From: Marinobacter santoriniensis NKSG1
GTDB lineage: Bacteria > Pseudomonadota > Gammaproteobacteria > Pseudomonadales > Oleiphilaceae
DNA length: 64,000 nt
Assembly: GCF_000347775.1 (NCBI RefSeq)
Contig: NZ_APAT01000021.1
Span: 62,001-126,000 of the forward strand
Direction of reading: 5' to 3'
Part shown: in pieces, positions 16,974-25,934 of the stretch
How the letters are laid out: every line of letters begins with the position of its first letter
Numbering within the stretch: the stretch's first letter is position 1
Program-made: the position numbers and the translations under genes
The notes under the pieces: generated by a model
The model's database searches: none
Seen by the model: the letters and a program-made list of their open reading frames with translations, nothing else
What the model was told of the DNA's origin: nothing

Positions 16974-17861
16974 ATGATTGGCCAGATTCTGTCGACAATG
17001 TTGCCGGTGTTCCTCATTGCCGGCTGTGGCGCCCTCTACGGACGTTACCGAAGCCCCGACATCAAGGGCCTGAACGTGCTCAATATGGAGCTGTTCGTGC
17101 CCATGCTGGTCTTCGGGGTGCTTGCCGACCAGAAAGCGCCGCTGCAGGATTACGCCCAGCTGGCGCTGGCTGCCACCGTCGTGGTTCTGGGCTCCGGGAT
17201 TGTGCTGTACCCGCTGGCAAAGGTCCTGAAACTGAACCTCAAGACCTTCCTGCCGCCGATGATGTTCAACAACTCCGGCAACATGGGCATTCCCCTGCTT
17301 GTGCTGGCATTCGGCGACTCGGCCCTGCCGGCGGCCATCGTGCTGTTTATCGTGGAAATGCTGCTGCACTTTTCGGTGGGCCTCTACATGCTCGACCCTC
17401 ACAGCTCCATCATCCAGCGCCTGAGACTGCCCATCGTCTTTGCGAGCATCGCCGGGCTGGCCTGCAACCTCAGCGGTATCCACCTGCCCGACTGGTTGCT
17501 GGAGACCCTGAACATGCTCGGCGGCGTCTGTATCCCGCTGATGCTGTTTGCCCTGGGTGTGCGCATGCTGGAGATCGACTTCAGTGACTGGAAACTGGGT
17601 ATACTGGGCGCCATCGCCTGCCCGGCCAGCGGCCTGATCCTGGCCTGGCCGATGATCACCTTGCTGGACCTGCCGGGCCTGCAGGTGGCTGCCCTCTGGG
17701 TCTTTGCCGCCTTGCCGCCTGCCGTCCTGAATTATATGGTGGCGGAACAGTACAAGCAGGAGCCCCATACCGTGGCCTCGCTGGTATTATTAAGCAACCT
17801 GGGCAGTCTGGTGGTGATCCCCATTGTTCTGGGGCTGGTTTTCTCCGCCGGTTACGTATAA
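16974..17861 (+). CDS. AEC-family (auxin efflux carrier type) permease
   Basis: A 295-residue, roughly ten-helix carrier of the AEC/BASS fold. The motif MFNNSGNMGIPLLVLAFG is characteristic of bacterial AEC transporters, which export malonate, malate or other carboxylates. ATG 16974 is preferred over an upstream in-frame start because the membrane domain begins directly after it. Twelve bp separate its stop from the UbiA-family gene, so the two are probably co-transcribed. Confidence 0.85.
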   Translation: MIGQILSTMLPVFLIAGCGALYGRYRSPDIKGLNVLNMELFVPMLVFGVLADQKAPLQDYAQLALAATVVVLGSGIVLYPLAKVLKLNLKTFLPPMMFNNSGNMGIPLLVLAFGDSALPAAIVLFIVEMLLHFSVGLYMLDPHSSIIQRLRLPIVFASIAGLACNLSGIHLPDWLLETLNMLGGVCIPLMLFALGVRMLEIDFSDWKLGILGAIACPASGLILAWPMITLLDLPGLQVAALWVFAALPPAVLNYMVAEQYKQEPHTVASLVLLSNLGSLVVIPIVLGLVFSAGYV

Positions 17862-17873
17862 GGAAGACGTCTG

Positions 17874-18764
17874 ATGTCCGAAGCGGCTGCGGTCGTTCGT
17901 GCTTTTCGCCCCAATTTCCTGATCCTGGCACCGCTCTGCGCCGGTCTCGGTGTCGCTGTGGCCTGGCAGCAGGCATCGTCACCATCCCTGCTGGACGCGG
18001 TACTGGTCCTGGTCGGCGCTTTGCTGGCCCATGCCGCGGTCAACCTGTTCAACGAATACGACGATTTTGTCTCCGGCCTGGACCTGATCACCCGGCGCAC
18101 CCCCTTCTCCGGCGGTAGCGGCGCCCTGCCAGAGGTCCCCTCCGCGGCCAAAGGCGTACTGGCGGCCGCCATCGGCACGCTCGCCCTGGTCATCGCCATC
18201 GGCCTGTATTTCCTCTGGCAACGGGGACTGCCGATGCTGGTGCTGGGAACCGCCGGCGTGGTGCTGGTCCTGACCTACACCCGCTGGATCACCCGGCTCC
18301 CCATCCTGTGTCTGCTGGCGCCGGGCCTGGGCTTTGGCCCGATCATGATCCTTGGGGCCCTGCTGGCCCTGGGTGCCCGGATCGACGCCATGGCCATCGC
18401 GGTGTCCGTGGTGGCCCTGTTGCTGGTGAGCGAACTGCTGCTGATCAACCAGATCCCCGATGCCGAAGCGGATCGGCAGATTGGTCGCCGGCACCTGGTT
18501 ATTGTCCTCGGCCCGGCAAAAGCAACGCGCCTGGTCGCATGTCTACTGGTCGGGAGCTACCTGCCGGTGGTACTCGGAATCGTCACAGGATGGCTGCCCG
18601 AATGGAGTGGCCTGGCCCTGCTGACTCTCCCATTCAGCCTCTGGATCGCTGCCCGGCTGCCCCGGGTCCTGGATCAGCCGGCGGCATTGAACGCCATGCT
18701 CGGTGCGAACGTGGCGGTGCTCCTGTCCACGCTCGCGCTGCTGATTGTCGGCCTCAGCCTCTGA
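17874..18764 (+). CDS. UbiA-family prenyltransferase (MenA-like)
   Basis: A 296-residue integral membrane prenyltransferase. The two aspartate-rich substrate motifs are NLFNEYDDFVSG and NQIPDAEADRQIG. The early segment RRTPFSGGSGALP resembles MenA, which prenylates 1,4-dihydroxy-2-naphthoate, but no other menaquinone gene is in the window. The acceptor is therefore uncertain and could be another aromatic. It follows the AEC carrier by 12 bp and is well separated from fadE. Confidence 0.82.
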   Translation: MSEAAAVVRAFRPNFLILAPLCAGLGVAVAWQQASSPSLLDAVLVLVGALLAHAAVNLFNEYDDFVSGLDLITRRTPFSGGSGALPEVPSAAKGVLAAAIGTLALVIAIGLYFLWQRGLPMLVLGTAGVVLVLTYTRWITRLPILCLLAPGLGFGPIMILGALLALGARIDAMAIAVSVVALLLVSELLLINQIPDAEADRQIGRRHLVIVLGPAKATRLVACLLVGSYLPVVLGIVTGWLPEWSGLALLTLPFSLWIAARLPRVLDQPAALNAMLGANVAVLLSTLALLIVGLSL

Positions 18765-18877
18765 TTCCTTCCCGGATTCCACACCAATCTTGATCAGCCT
18801 CCTTGCAACCGGACTGACTTTGACCGATGGTTAAAATCGAATCTGGTTGATTTCATTCATGATATGGAGGTCTCCCC

Positions 18878-21379
18878 ATGAGTGTTCTATTGCTACTGAT
18901 CAGTGCCCTGGTGCTGGTCTATCTGGGCATCGGCGGCACGGCCGCTGCGGCCGTTATGACGCTCGCCACGGTGATCGGCCTTTTCCAGGACGGCTGGCAC
19001 ATCGCCAGCATCCTGTTCGGTGGCGTTTTCCTCGCCGTGGCACTGATCCTGGTGATTCCCGGTGACCTCAGGCTCGACAAACTCAGCCGCCCGCTGCTGG
19101 GCTGGGTCCGAAACCGCCTGCCCAAATTGTCCGATACCGAGCAGGAGGCCCTCAAATCGGGCTCGGTGGACTGGGACGGACAACTGTTCTCCGGCAAACC
19201 CGACTGGAACAAACTGCTGGATGCCAAACCGGCGCATCTGACCAGTGAGGAGCAGGCCTTCCTCGACGGTCCGGTGGAAAAACTGTGCGACATGCTCGAC
19301 GACTGGAAGATCACCCACGAGCATTACGACCTGCCCGACAAGGTGTGGAAATTCATCCGGGAACAAGGCTTCTTCGGGCTGGTGATTCCGAAGGAGGACG
19401 GCGGCCTGGGCTTTTCCGCCACCGCCCATTCCGAAATCGTCATGAAGATCTCCACCCGGAGTGTCTCGGCCGCGGTGACCGTCATGGTCCCCAACTCCCT
19501 TGGCCCGGGTGAGTTGCTGATGCACTACGGCACAGACACCCAGAAACAGCATTACCTGCCCCGCCTGGCGAGCGGCGAGGAAATCCCCTGTTTTGCACTG
19601 ACCTCGCCGGTGGCGGGCTCAGACGCCGGAGCCATTCCGGACAAGGGCATCGTCTGCAAGGGCCAGTGGAACGGCGAAGAAGTGCTCGGCCTGAAGGTCA
19701 CCTGGAACAAGCGCTACATCACCCTGGCGCCGGTGGCCACCATCATTGGCCTGGCCATCAAGGTCTACGACCCGGACCATCTGGTGGGCGAAAGCGACGA
19801 GGTCGGCGTGACCTGCGTGCTGGTACCCAAAGACACCGACGGCGTGAATGCCGGCGCCCGCCATCTGCCCATGAATACCGTATTCATGAACGGCCCGACC
19901 TGGGGTAACGACGTGTTTATCCCCATGGATCAGGTGATCGGCGGCCAGGACATGCTCGGCAAGGGCTGGACCATGCTGCTGGAATGCCTGTCCATCGGCC
20001 GCTCCATCTCCCTGCCGGCACTGGGCACCGGCGCGGGCAAGGTCGCCAGCCTGGCCACCGGCTCCTACGCCTATACCCGGGAGCAGTTTGGCCGCTCCAT
20101 CAGCCAGTTTGAAGGCGTACAGGAAGCCCTGGAGCCCATCGCCGGCTACACCTACATGATGGACGCCGCGCGACTGCTGACTTCCGGAATGCTGGACCGG
20201 GGCGTTCGTCCGGCCGTTCCCTCGGCGGTGCTCAAATACCGCAACACGGACCTGATGCGCGAAGTGATCAACCACGCCATGGACGTGGTCGCCGGCCGGG
20301 GCGTGATTACCGGCCCCCGCAACTTCCTGGCCCGTGCCTACCAGGCCGTGCCTATCGGGATTACCGTGGAAGGCGCCAACATCCTCACCCGCAGCCTGAT
20401 GATCTTCGGTCAGGGAGCCATACGCTGCCATCCCTTCATCGTCGAGGAGATCGAAGCCGCCGGCATGGAGGACGAGGATCAGGCGGCGAAGAAGTTCGAC
20501 GGCATTTTCTACCGGCACATCGCCCACACCACCCGAAATGCCCTTCGGGCCCTCTTGCTGGGGCTGTCGGGTGGTTTCCTGGAATCCGTACCCCGGCAGG
20601 GCAACATCAAGCGGTACTACCGGCAGTTGGCCCGGTTCTCCGCAGCTTTCGCACTGATGACCGACGTCACCCTGCTCACCGTGGGCGGCGGCCTGAAGGC
20701 CCGTCAGCGCCTGTCCGGACGCATGGCGGACTGTCTGGTGCAACTCTACTACGCCACCGCTGTGATCAAGCAGTGGCACGAAGAAGGCTATCCGCAGGAT
20801 CAGCGGCCACTGGTGGACTGGTGCCTGCAGACCTGCCTCAGGGACCTGCAGCAGTCCATGCGCTCGGCGATCATCAATTTCCCGGTGAAACCGTTACGCT
20901 GGCCGCTTCGCCTGCTGGTCTTCCCGCTGGGAGCCACCGGCCTCAACGGACCGGATGACAAGCTGGGTACCCGGGTCGCCCGCTCCATTGTGGACGACAC
21001 GCCCGTGCGGATGCGCGTGAGCCGTGGCGTCTACCTGAACACGGATCCGGACGATCCGCTGGGCCGGGTCCTGAACGCCTATCAGCTGGCCAATGAGACC
21101 GCCGGTATGCGCAGCCGCCTGCACGACGCCATCCGCAACCGGGACGAAGACGAGCTGGACGCCATCGCGCTGCTGATGGGCCACCAGCGCAAGGAACTGG
21201 TGGACTGGGCCTGCGAGCAGGGCGTGGTCAAGGAAGACGAATGCGACAAACTGGAGGAGGCGCTGACCGCCCTGTACGACGTGATCCGCGTCGACGCCTT
21301 CGACGGCGACGGACTCAAGGCCCTGTCCCGTTGTGCCAAAGGCAAACGCAAAGTGGTGGAGCGGCCAGCGAAGGAATAA
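18878..21379 (+). CDS. fadE: Acyl-CoA dehydrogenase FadE
   Basis: An 833-residue acyl-CoA dehydrogenase of the long proteobacterial FadE type, catalysing the first step of fatty-acid beta-oxidation with FAD. Two N-terminal hydrophobic segments (about 3-33 and 39-61) suggest membrane association. The dehydrogenase core begins near residue 140, with CFALTSPVAGSDA as the FAD-binding region, and the C-terminal domain unique to FadE follows. ATG 18878 is preceded by a GGAG-type Shine-Dalgarno sequence. It is monocistronic and ends at a hairpin shared with the convergent small exported protein gene. Confidence 0.93.
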   Translation: MSVLLLLISALVLVYLGIGGTAAAAVMTLATVIGLFQDGWHIASILFGGVFLAVALILVIPGDLRLDKLSRPLLGWVRNRLPKLSDTEQEALKSGSVDWDGQLFSGKPDWNKLLDAKPAHLTSEEQAFLDGPVEKLCDMLDDWKITHEHYDLPDKVWKFIREQGFFGLVIPKEDGGLGFSATAHSEIVMKISTRSVSAAVTVMVPNSLGPGELLMHYGTDTQKQHYLPRLASGEEIPCFALTSPVAGSDAGAIPDKGIVCKGQWNGEEVLGLKVTWNKRYITLAPVATIIGLAIKVYDPDHLVGESDEVGVTCVLVPKDTDGVNAGARHLPMNTVFMNGPTWGNDVFIPMDQVIGGQDMLGKGWTMLLECLSIGRSISLPALGTGAGKVASLATGSYAYTREQFGRSISQFEGVQEALEPIAGYTYMMDAARLLTSGMLDRGVRPAVPSAVLKYRNTDLMREVINHAMDVVAGRGVITGPRNFLARAYQAVPIGITVEGANILTRSLMIFGQGAIRCHPFIVEEIEAAGMEDEDQAAKKFDGIFYRHIAHTTRNALRALLLGLSGGFLESVPRQGNIKRYYRQLARFSAAFALMTDVTLLTVGGGLKARQRLSGRMADCLVQLYYATAVIKQWHEEGYPQDQRPLVDWCLQTCLRDLQQSMRSAIINFPVKPLRWPLRLLVFPLGATGLNGPDDKLGTRVARSIVDDTPVRMRVSRGVYLNTDPDDPLGRVLNAYQLANETAGMRSRLHDAIRNRDEDELDAIALLMGHQRKELVDWACEQGVVKEDECDKLEEALTALYDVIRVDAFDGDGLKALSRCAKGKRKVVERPAKE

Positions 21380-21390
21380 AGGCGGGGACC

Positions 21391-21425
21391 GGCAGGGTGC
21401 GACCGCTTGAGCGCCGCACCCTGCC
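21391..21425. terminator. Hairpin between convergent genes fadE and 21432
   Basis: Perfect 11-bp arms (GGCAGGGTGCG and its complement) with a 13-nt loop fill the gap between the two convergent stops. There is no T-tract on either strand, so this is a candidate bidirectional terminator only. Confidence 0.55.
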
Positions 21426-21431
21426 AAAACC

Positions 21432-21743
21432 TCAGCTACGGCCGTTCAGGATATCGACGATTTCCCGGGTATCCTTGATGATCGTGTAAACCCGATCCTC
21501 GATTTCAACACGCTGGCGACGACCGTCAATGTCATAGACCCGACCGTAATCCAGCAACTCCCGGTCCAGATGATCGCCCCGGTGGTAATCGAGCTTCTTC
21601 TGCCAACCCGGTGGCAGCGACTCGCCTCGTTCCACCTTTTTCTGAAGTCCCGGCGGCAGACCTCCGTCTTGGGGTGACCCCGCCAACGCAACCATCGGCA
21701 AAAGTGCCCCCACCAACACTGCGGATTTCAACAACAGCTTCAT
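21432..21743 (-). CDS. Small exported protein, RcnB/CigR-like
   Basis: A 103-residue protein with a clear signal peptide (hydrophobic 5-20, cleavage near ALA-G). The mature part contains two copies of the LPPG-x-x-K-K type motif (LPPGLQKK and LPPGWQKK) followed by a charged segment ending DGRRQRVEIEDRVYTIIKDTREIVDIL. This layout is known from CigR-family and RcnB-like periplasmic proteins. Its function is unknown. It is convergent with fadE. Confidence 0.75.
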   Translation of the reverse strand: MKLLLKSAVLVGALLPMVALAGSPQDGGLPPGLQKKVERGESLPPGWQKKLDYHRGDHLDRELLDYGRVYDIDGRRQRVEIEDRVYTIIKDTREIVDILNGRS

Positions 21744-21835
21744 ATCGAATCTCCGATCAGACAGATTTTATCAACGTACTTACCTGACGCCGCTCAGGCG
21801 CCTTCCGTTCCTTACAATCCTGACAGGCCAGCCAC

Positions 21836-22783
21836 TCAGATACCCTGGGCGTCACTCCTCAGACCACCCCGAATCGCCTCATCCACCAGCCACCGACGCA
21901 GCACCTGAAGCCCCGGCTCCTTCCGCCGACTGGTCTTCCAGGCGAAGTAGAACCGGTCTCCGGTCATCACTGCGTGACAGGGCAAGCGCACGAAATCCTC
22001 CGAGTCCTTGCGGGTACTAAGCATATAATCGTTGGTCAGGGCGATTCCCTGATGGAAACGGGCTGCTTCGAGCGCCAGCAGCATATGACTGAAATGCTGC
22101 ACCCGCGCCGTGGGCGGAATACCCTGGTCCACGTCCCTGAACCAGGCCTCCCAGTCACCGGAAGCCCTTTCGAAGATGCTGTGAGTGGACAACAACGGGA
22201 ATCGCGCCAGATCCTCCGGCGCCAACCGAACACCCTCAACAGCTTCCAGATCCAGCTCACGCCGCATTTTCTGCCAGTAGTCCTGACTGCAAACGGGAAA
22301 AAGACGCTCCACATAGAGCAACTCGTAACTGTAGGCCGGTGAGTCCCTGTGGATGGTGATAAAGCAGTCCGCCACCCGGTCCGACAAAACCGGACTCTCG
22401 CTGCTCATCTCCAGCGACAGCTCCAGCTGCGGGTGCAGACGTTGCAGATCCGGCAACCGGGGCACCAGCCATCGAACGGCGAAGGAACTGAACACCGACA
22501 ACCGCAATCGGGAACTCTCCCGGCCCAACAACTGCTCACTGGCCCGCTCGATCTGTAACAGGGCCGACCCGATGGCATCGAAGTACTGTCGGCCTTCGTC
22601 GGTCAGCGTCACCCGGCGGCCTGAGCGCCAGAACAGCCGTTCGCCCAGGTAGGTTTCCAGCTGTTTGATCTGGTGACTGACCGCACTCTGGGTGATGGCC
22701 AGCTCTTCCGCGGCGAGCGAAAAGCTCTCGAGCCGGGCCACGGCCTCGAATACGGGAAGCGCTTTCAGGGGAGGAAGTTTCAT
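21836..22783 (-). CDS. LysR-family regulator, GcvA-like
   Basis: A 315-residue LysR regulator whose N-terminus (PPLKALPVFEAVARLESFSLAAEEL) and helix-turn-helix (ITQSAVSHQIKQLE, LFWRSGRRVTLT) are of the GcvA/AmpR subgroup. It is transcribed away from the EamA transporter at 23019, with a 235-bp shared region that also contains hairpin repeat R4. By position it probably controls that transporter. The inducer is unknown. Confidence 0.88.
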   Translation of the reverse strand: MKLPPLKALPVFEAVARLESFSLAAEELAITQSAVSHQIKQLETYLGERLFWRSGRRVTLTDEGRQYFDAIGSALLQIERASEQLLGRESSRLRLSVFSSFAVRWLVPRLPDLQRLHPQLELSLEMSSESPVLSDRVADCFITIHRDSPAYSYELLYVERLFPVCSQDYWQKMRRELDLEAVEGVRLAPEDLARFPLLSTHSIFERASGDWEAWFRDVDQGIPPTARVQHFSHMLLALEAARFHQGIALTNDYMLSTRKDSEDFVRLPCHAVMTGDRFYFAWKTSRRKEPGLQVLRRWLVDEAIRGGLRSDAQGI

Positions 22784-22870
22784 TTATCGAATTTTCTAAT
22801 AGCTATGGAATATTCATCATTTTATCGGATATTAGCAAGGGCCTAGACTTCAATTCCAGATTCGGGGAGA

Positions 22871-22974
22871 CGGTCGGGCAACCCGCTTCCGAAAATGCTC
22901 GGAGCCAGGGAAGGCGGAGAGCAAGCGTACAGGGACGTATTCACAGCGGTTTTCGGAAGCGGGTTGCCCGACCG
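22871..22974 (+). repeat. GGA-loop hairpin repeat, copy R4 (type B core)
   Basis: Perfect 25-bp arms at 22871-22895 and 22950-22974 enclose a 54-nt core with loops AGGGAA and AGGGAC. The core is a diverged type: the second hairpin uses GTAC/GTAT stems as in copy R6. The element is in the leader orientation of the EamA gene, ending 44 nt before its ATG and 24 nt before its Shine-Dalgarno sequence. Confidence 0.9.
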
Positions 22975-23018
22975 GCTCTTACTCATTGGTGAACAGTCCA
23001 TAGGGAGGTAAACGCAGA

Positions 23019-23900
23019 ATGTCAGGCAAAACCGTCAACAGCGCCATTCTTCTGCTGGTCATCGGCAACGCCATGGCCATCGCCTCCGACGTGTTCATCA
23101 AACTCCTGGAACCCGGCGCACCGATCTTTCAGTTCGCCTTCCTCCGTTGCGTACTCACGCTGGCCTTTCTACTGCCGCTCGCCGGTCAACTGAACCGGGG
23201 GCAGCTGTTCAGCGGACTGAAGATCCACACGCTCCGGGCCCATATTCATCTGGCCGGCATCCTGTGCATGGTCGTAGCTCTGAGCAATCTGCCGCTGGCG
23301 ACTGCCAACGCGCTCTTCTACGGCGCACCGATTCTGGTGATGGTGCTTTCGGCCGTGATTTTCCGGGAGCGGCTGACGCCCCTGAGCGTGCTGGCCGTCT
23401 TCAGCGGTTTCACGGGCATCGTGGTCATCCTGCGCCCTGTGGAATTCAACTGGGCCGCCATCGCCGCCCTCGGGTCAGCACTGGCACTGGCAATCAATGC
23501 GGTCATGGTCCGGAAACTGCCGAAACAGCAGTCCACGGTTCACAAGCTGTTTCTCAATTACCTGCTGATCCTGCCGGCCGCCGGTGCCCTGGCACTCTGG
23601 GAAGGGGCCGAGTGGTCGCCCGGAATACTGCTGAGTGCCACCGGTTCCGCCTTATTCATTCTCGGCTACAACATCACCGTGCTGCTGGCCTATCAGCAAG
23701 TGGACGCCAACCAGGTCACCAGTGCCGAATACACCGGTCTGATCTGGGCGGTGCTGATTGGCTGGATCGGTTTCAATGAGATGCCCGATCTCTGGTTCGC
23801 CGTGGGCAGCGCAATGATTGTGGTGCCGCTGATCATGGTGGGATTGCATTCTTGCCAGCGGAGCCAAAGAGGGCTTCGGCCTTATCCGGCGAATAGTTGA
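23019..23900 (+). CDS. EamA/DMT-superfamily transporter
   Basis: A 293-residue, ten-helix inner-membrane carrier made of two EamA repeats. Features include the first-helix SDVFIKLLEPGAPIFQFAFLR and the helix 3-4 run ATANALFYGAPILVMVLSAVIF. AGGGAGG stands at normal distance before ATG 23019. It is divergent from a GcvA-like regulator and preceded by hairpin repeat R4. Substrate unknown; amino-acid or metabolite export is usual. Confidence 0.85.
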   Translation: MSGKTVNSAILLLVIGNAMAIASDVFIKLLEPGAPIFQFAFLRCVLTLAFLLPLAGQLNRGQLFSGLKIHTLRAHIHLAGILCMVVALSNLPLATANALFYGAPILVMVLSAVIFRERLTPLSVLAVFSGFTGIVVILRPVEFNWAAIAALGSALALAINAVMVRKLPKQQSTVHKLFLNYLLILPAAGALALWEGAEWSPGILLSATGSALFILGYNITVLLAYQQVDANQVTSAEYTGLIWAVLIGWIGFNEMPDLWFAVGSAMIVVPLIMVGLHSCQRSQRGLRPYPANS

Positions 23901-23977
23901 GGCCTCAGAACAACGACTATCAAGAAGGGACTGATCACCAAGGACGGTCACGCATCATTGGTTGCCGCAGAGATTTG

Positions 23978-24373
23978 CTAGAGTCGGCTTTTTCTATCGC
24001 TGCGGTCGCAGGAGTGATTCATACCATCAATGGTGGGAATCGTGCCGAGTTCAAATGGATCTACACCTTTGATGCAGGCCACGTTGACAGAAAACTGATT
24101 TGGGTTCGAGCGCCTTCTGTGGTGCGTGTATATCCCACAAATAGAGCAGAAGTAGTGCTCAGCGGTCTTGGTGCCGAACTGATAAAGGCTCAGATTTTCC
24201 TCGCCCTGTACGACCTTAAAAGCTGACAACGGGACCGACGTTACGACCGCTCCTCGGCGTGAACACATTGAGCAATTGCAGCGATTCAGATCCTCGAAGC
24301 CATTGGTAAGCTCAATCTCAAATCGAACGCTCCCGCAATGGCAGGCTCCCTGGTTCAAACCCCTGACATCCAT
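23978..24373 (-). CDS. GFA-family zinc protein (DUF636)
   Basis: A 131-residue GFA-type protein. Zinc ligands are visible in ACHCGSVRFE, in CNCSMCSRRG and in YFCSICGIYTHH. The name comes from glutathione-dependent formaldehyde-activating enzyme, but most members are of unproven function. The C-terminus ends normally for the family. The ATG lies only 5 bp from the left end of the IS3-family element, so the native promoter has been displaced. GC content is lower than in the flanking chromosome. Such genes are frequent in integron cassettes, and this one lies on the same strand as the cassette genes at 25.6-26.3 kb. Confidence 0.82.
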   Translation of the reverse strand: MDVRGLNQGACHCGSVRFEIELTNGFEDLNRCNCSMCSRRGAVVTSVPLSAFKVVQGEENLSLYQFGTKTAEHYFCSICGIYTHHRRRSNPNQFSVNVACIKGVDPFELGTIPTIDGMNHSCDRSDRKSRL

Positions 24374-24439
24374 GTTTGGGTTCTACCCCGTTACTGCGGA
24401 CATTCCTAAAAAGAGGCACACTGTGCCAAAGGAGTGTTC

Positions 24440-24727
24440 ATGTCCAGACGCAGAAAATATAGCCCAGAGTTCAAACGCGAAGCCATCGCTTTAACCCGTC
24501 AACCTGGTGTGAGTTGTCGCCAGGTAGCCTTGGAAATCGGCATTAATCCCAACCTGTTGTCTCGTTGGCGCAGAGAAGCGGATGAGGAGACAGACAAGGC
24601 CTTCAAGGGCTCTGGTTCTCCCCGAGACGAGGAGGTTGCCCGCCTCAAGCGAGAGTTGGCCCGAGTGAAGAAGGAGCGTGATTTTTTGCGCGAAGCGGCA
24701 GTGTTCTTCGCAAAGGAGTCGTCCTGA
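24440..24727 (+). CDS. IS3-family transposase OrfA
   Basis: A 95-residue helix-turn-helix protein: [14 protein letters not shown] at the start, recognition helix around [18 protein letters not shown] and a C-terminal leucine-zipper-like heptad region ending in [14 protein letters not shown] 24440 is chosen because AAAGGAG ends 5 nt before it; an in-frame GTG lies at 24434. The frame contains T TTT TTG at 24682-24688, a canonical -1 slippery heptamer, in the correct phase to enter the orfB frame, which is open from that point. Confidence 0.93.
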   Translation: MSRRRKYSPEFKREAIALTRQPGVSCRQVALEIGINPNLLSRWRREADEETDKAFKGSGSPRDEEVARLKRELARVKKERDFLREAAVFFAKESS

Positions 24728-25593
24728 GGTATCAGGCGATTCAACGTTGTCGCAGTCATTTCCCAATACGTCTTATGTGCCGATGCCTGAAGGTGTCGGC
24801 CAGCGGTTATTACGCTTGGGTATCTCGCCCTGAGTCCGCCAGGGCAAAGGCGAATCAGCACTTGCTGTCACGCATCAGAGAGATTCATGACGACAGCGGT
24901 GGCATGATTGGCTCACCCCGAATGCACGAGGACCTGGTTGCCGAAGGCACGTCAACCAGTCTGAACCGTGTTGCTCGGTTGATGGCCAAACACGGCATTC
25001 AGGGTTGGCCACGCAAGAAGCGCGGACGCTTGGGACGTCGATCTCATCGGCCACCGGGAATCCGGAATCATCTGGAGCGAAATTTCTCCGCTCTGGAGCC
25101 AGACACCAAGTGGGTGACGGATATTACGGAGATACCCACGCAGGAAGGAAAGCTCTTTCTATGCGTGGTTCTCGACCTTTACAGCAAGCTGATCGTTGGT
25201 TGGTCCATGCATCACCGGCAGGATCGGCATATGGTGATCAGAGCGGTTGAGATGGCCGTTTGGCAGCGCCAGGGAAAAGTCCCGGTGATATTGCATTCAG
25301 ATCGAGGCAGTCAATTTACCAGTGGTGACTACCAGCGATATCTCGGCGGCAACCGTCTGGTGAGCAGCATGAGTGCGGTCGGCCACTGTGGCGATAACGC
25401 TGCCTGCGAGGGATTCTTCGGAATGCTCAAGCGGGAGCGAATTCACCACCGGCGCTACCGAACTCAGAATGAAGCACGAGCTGATGTCTTCGATTACATT
25501 GAGCGGTTCCATAATCCCAGGATGCGACGTAGAGTTGCTGCTCAGGACAGGAAGCTGTTCGCCGTTTTAAAACCGTCCGTGGAAACGGGGTAG
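24724..25593 (+). CDS. IS3-family transposase OrfB (DDE catalytic domain)
   Basis: The frame encodes about 289 residues from CTG 24724 (an ATG lies at 24775) in the -1 frame relative to orfA. It carries an HTH_21-type segment and the rve integrase core with catalytic residues Asp in WVTDITE, Asp in LHSDRGSQ and Glu in [12 protein letters not shown]. It is probably made mainly as an OrfAB fusion by -1 frameshifting at 24682-24688. No internal stop is seen, so the element may be active. Confidence 0.92.
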   Translation: MRYQAIQRCRSHFPIRLMCRCLKVSASGYYAWVSRPESARAKANQHLLSRIREIHDDSGGMIGSPRMHEDLVAEGTSTSLNRVARLMAKHGIQGWPRKKRGRLGRRSHRPPGIRNHLERNFSALEPDTKWVTDITEIPTQEGKLFLCVVLDLYSKLIVGWSMHHRQDRHMVIRAVEMAVWQRQGKVPVILHSDRGSQFTSGDYQRYLGGNRLVSSMSAVGHCGDNAACEGFFGMLKRERIHHRRYRTQNEARADVFDYIERFHNPRMRRRVAAQDRKLFAVLKPSVETG

Positions 25594-25598
25594 AACCC

Positions 25599-25929
25599 GA
25601 CTGGATAAGAAATCAGGGAGATCGTGTGCGATTTCGTTTCGAAGTTTACGAGCCGTTGAGAACGTCTCTAAATCTGTTTCTGAAATAGCGCCTCTATCTT
25701 GAAACCATAGCAAAGTCGCTTGGAGGGGGCTTTTGGCCAGTGCCAACACCTTTGACTCGTAGTCTGAACCGGGATGAGCCCCGTCTTTGTCCCAATAATC
25801 AGAGTAGAAAGACCGCAGTTTATCTATGATGCTCTCTCTGCAAATCTCGTATGCAGCTATATACATGGATGTACCAAGCAAACTGCCACGAAGCTCTTTC
25901 GGATTTAGGAACTTTTCCCAGCTTTCCAT
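25599..25929 (-). pseudogene. Integron cassette gene truncated by the IS (HEPN-like hypothetical)
   Basis: The N-terminal part, about 110 codons, of an unknown protein starts at ATG 25929 (MESWEKF). Its last cassette-derived residues run RKLRNEIAHDLPDFLSS, after which the frame enters the IS right end and stops inside it. The R-N-E-I-A-H motif resembles HEPN-type RNase or abortive-infection proteins, but this is only a local resemblance. The start lies 5 nt after the attC site, as expected for a cassette gene. The true 3' end and its own attC are missing. Confidence 0.75.
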
Positions 25930-25934
25930 ACGAT

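Larger units (their letters stand above)
24378..25598 (+). mobile_element. IS3-family insertion sequence
   Basis: A 1221-bp element with imperfect terminal inverted repeats: a 15-bp GGGTTCTACCCCGTT identity at both ends, continuing imperfectly into CGGAC. It carries orfA and orfB in the typical -1 arrangement. No target-site duplication is seen: the outer bases are TTT at the left and GAC at the right. Its right end interrupts a gene and its left end abuts the GFA start codon, so an adjacent deletion or recombination between two copies is likely. Confidence 0.9.

Noticed and set aside
23881..23977. An attC downstream of the GFA gene.
   Set aside because: No GTTRRRY core or imperfect palindrome is visible, so cassette status of GFA remains unproven.
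25855..25875. ATACATGGATGTACC inside the truncated cassette gene, resembling a GGA-loop hairpin.
   Set aside because: It lacks the rest of the core and has no flanking arms; it is within coding sequence.
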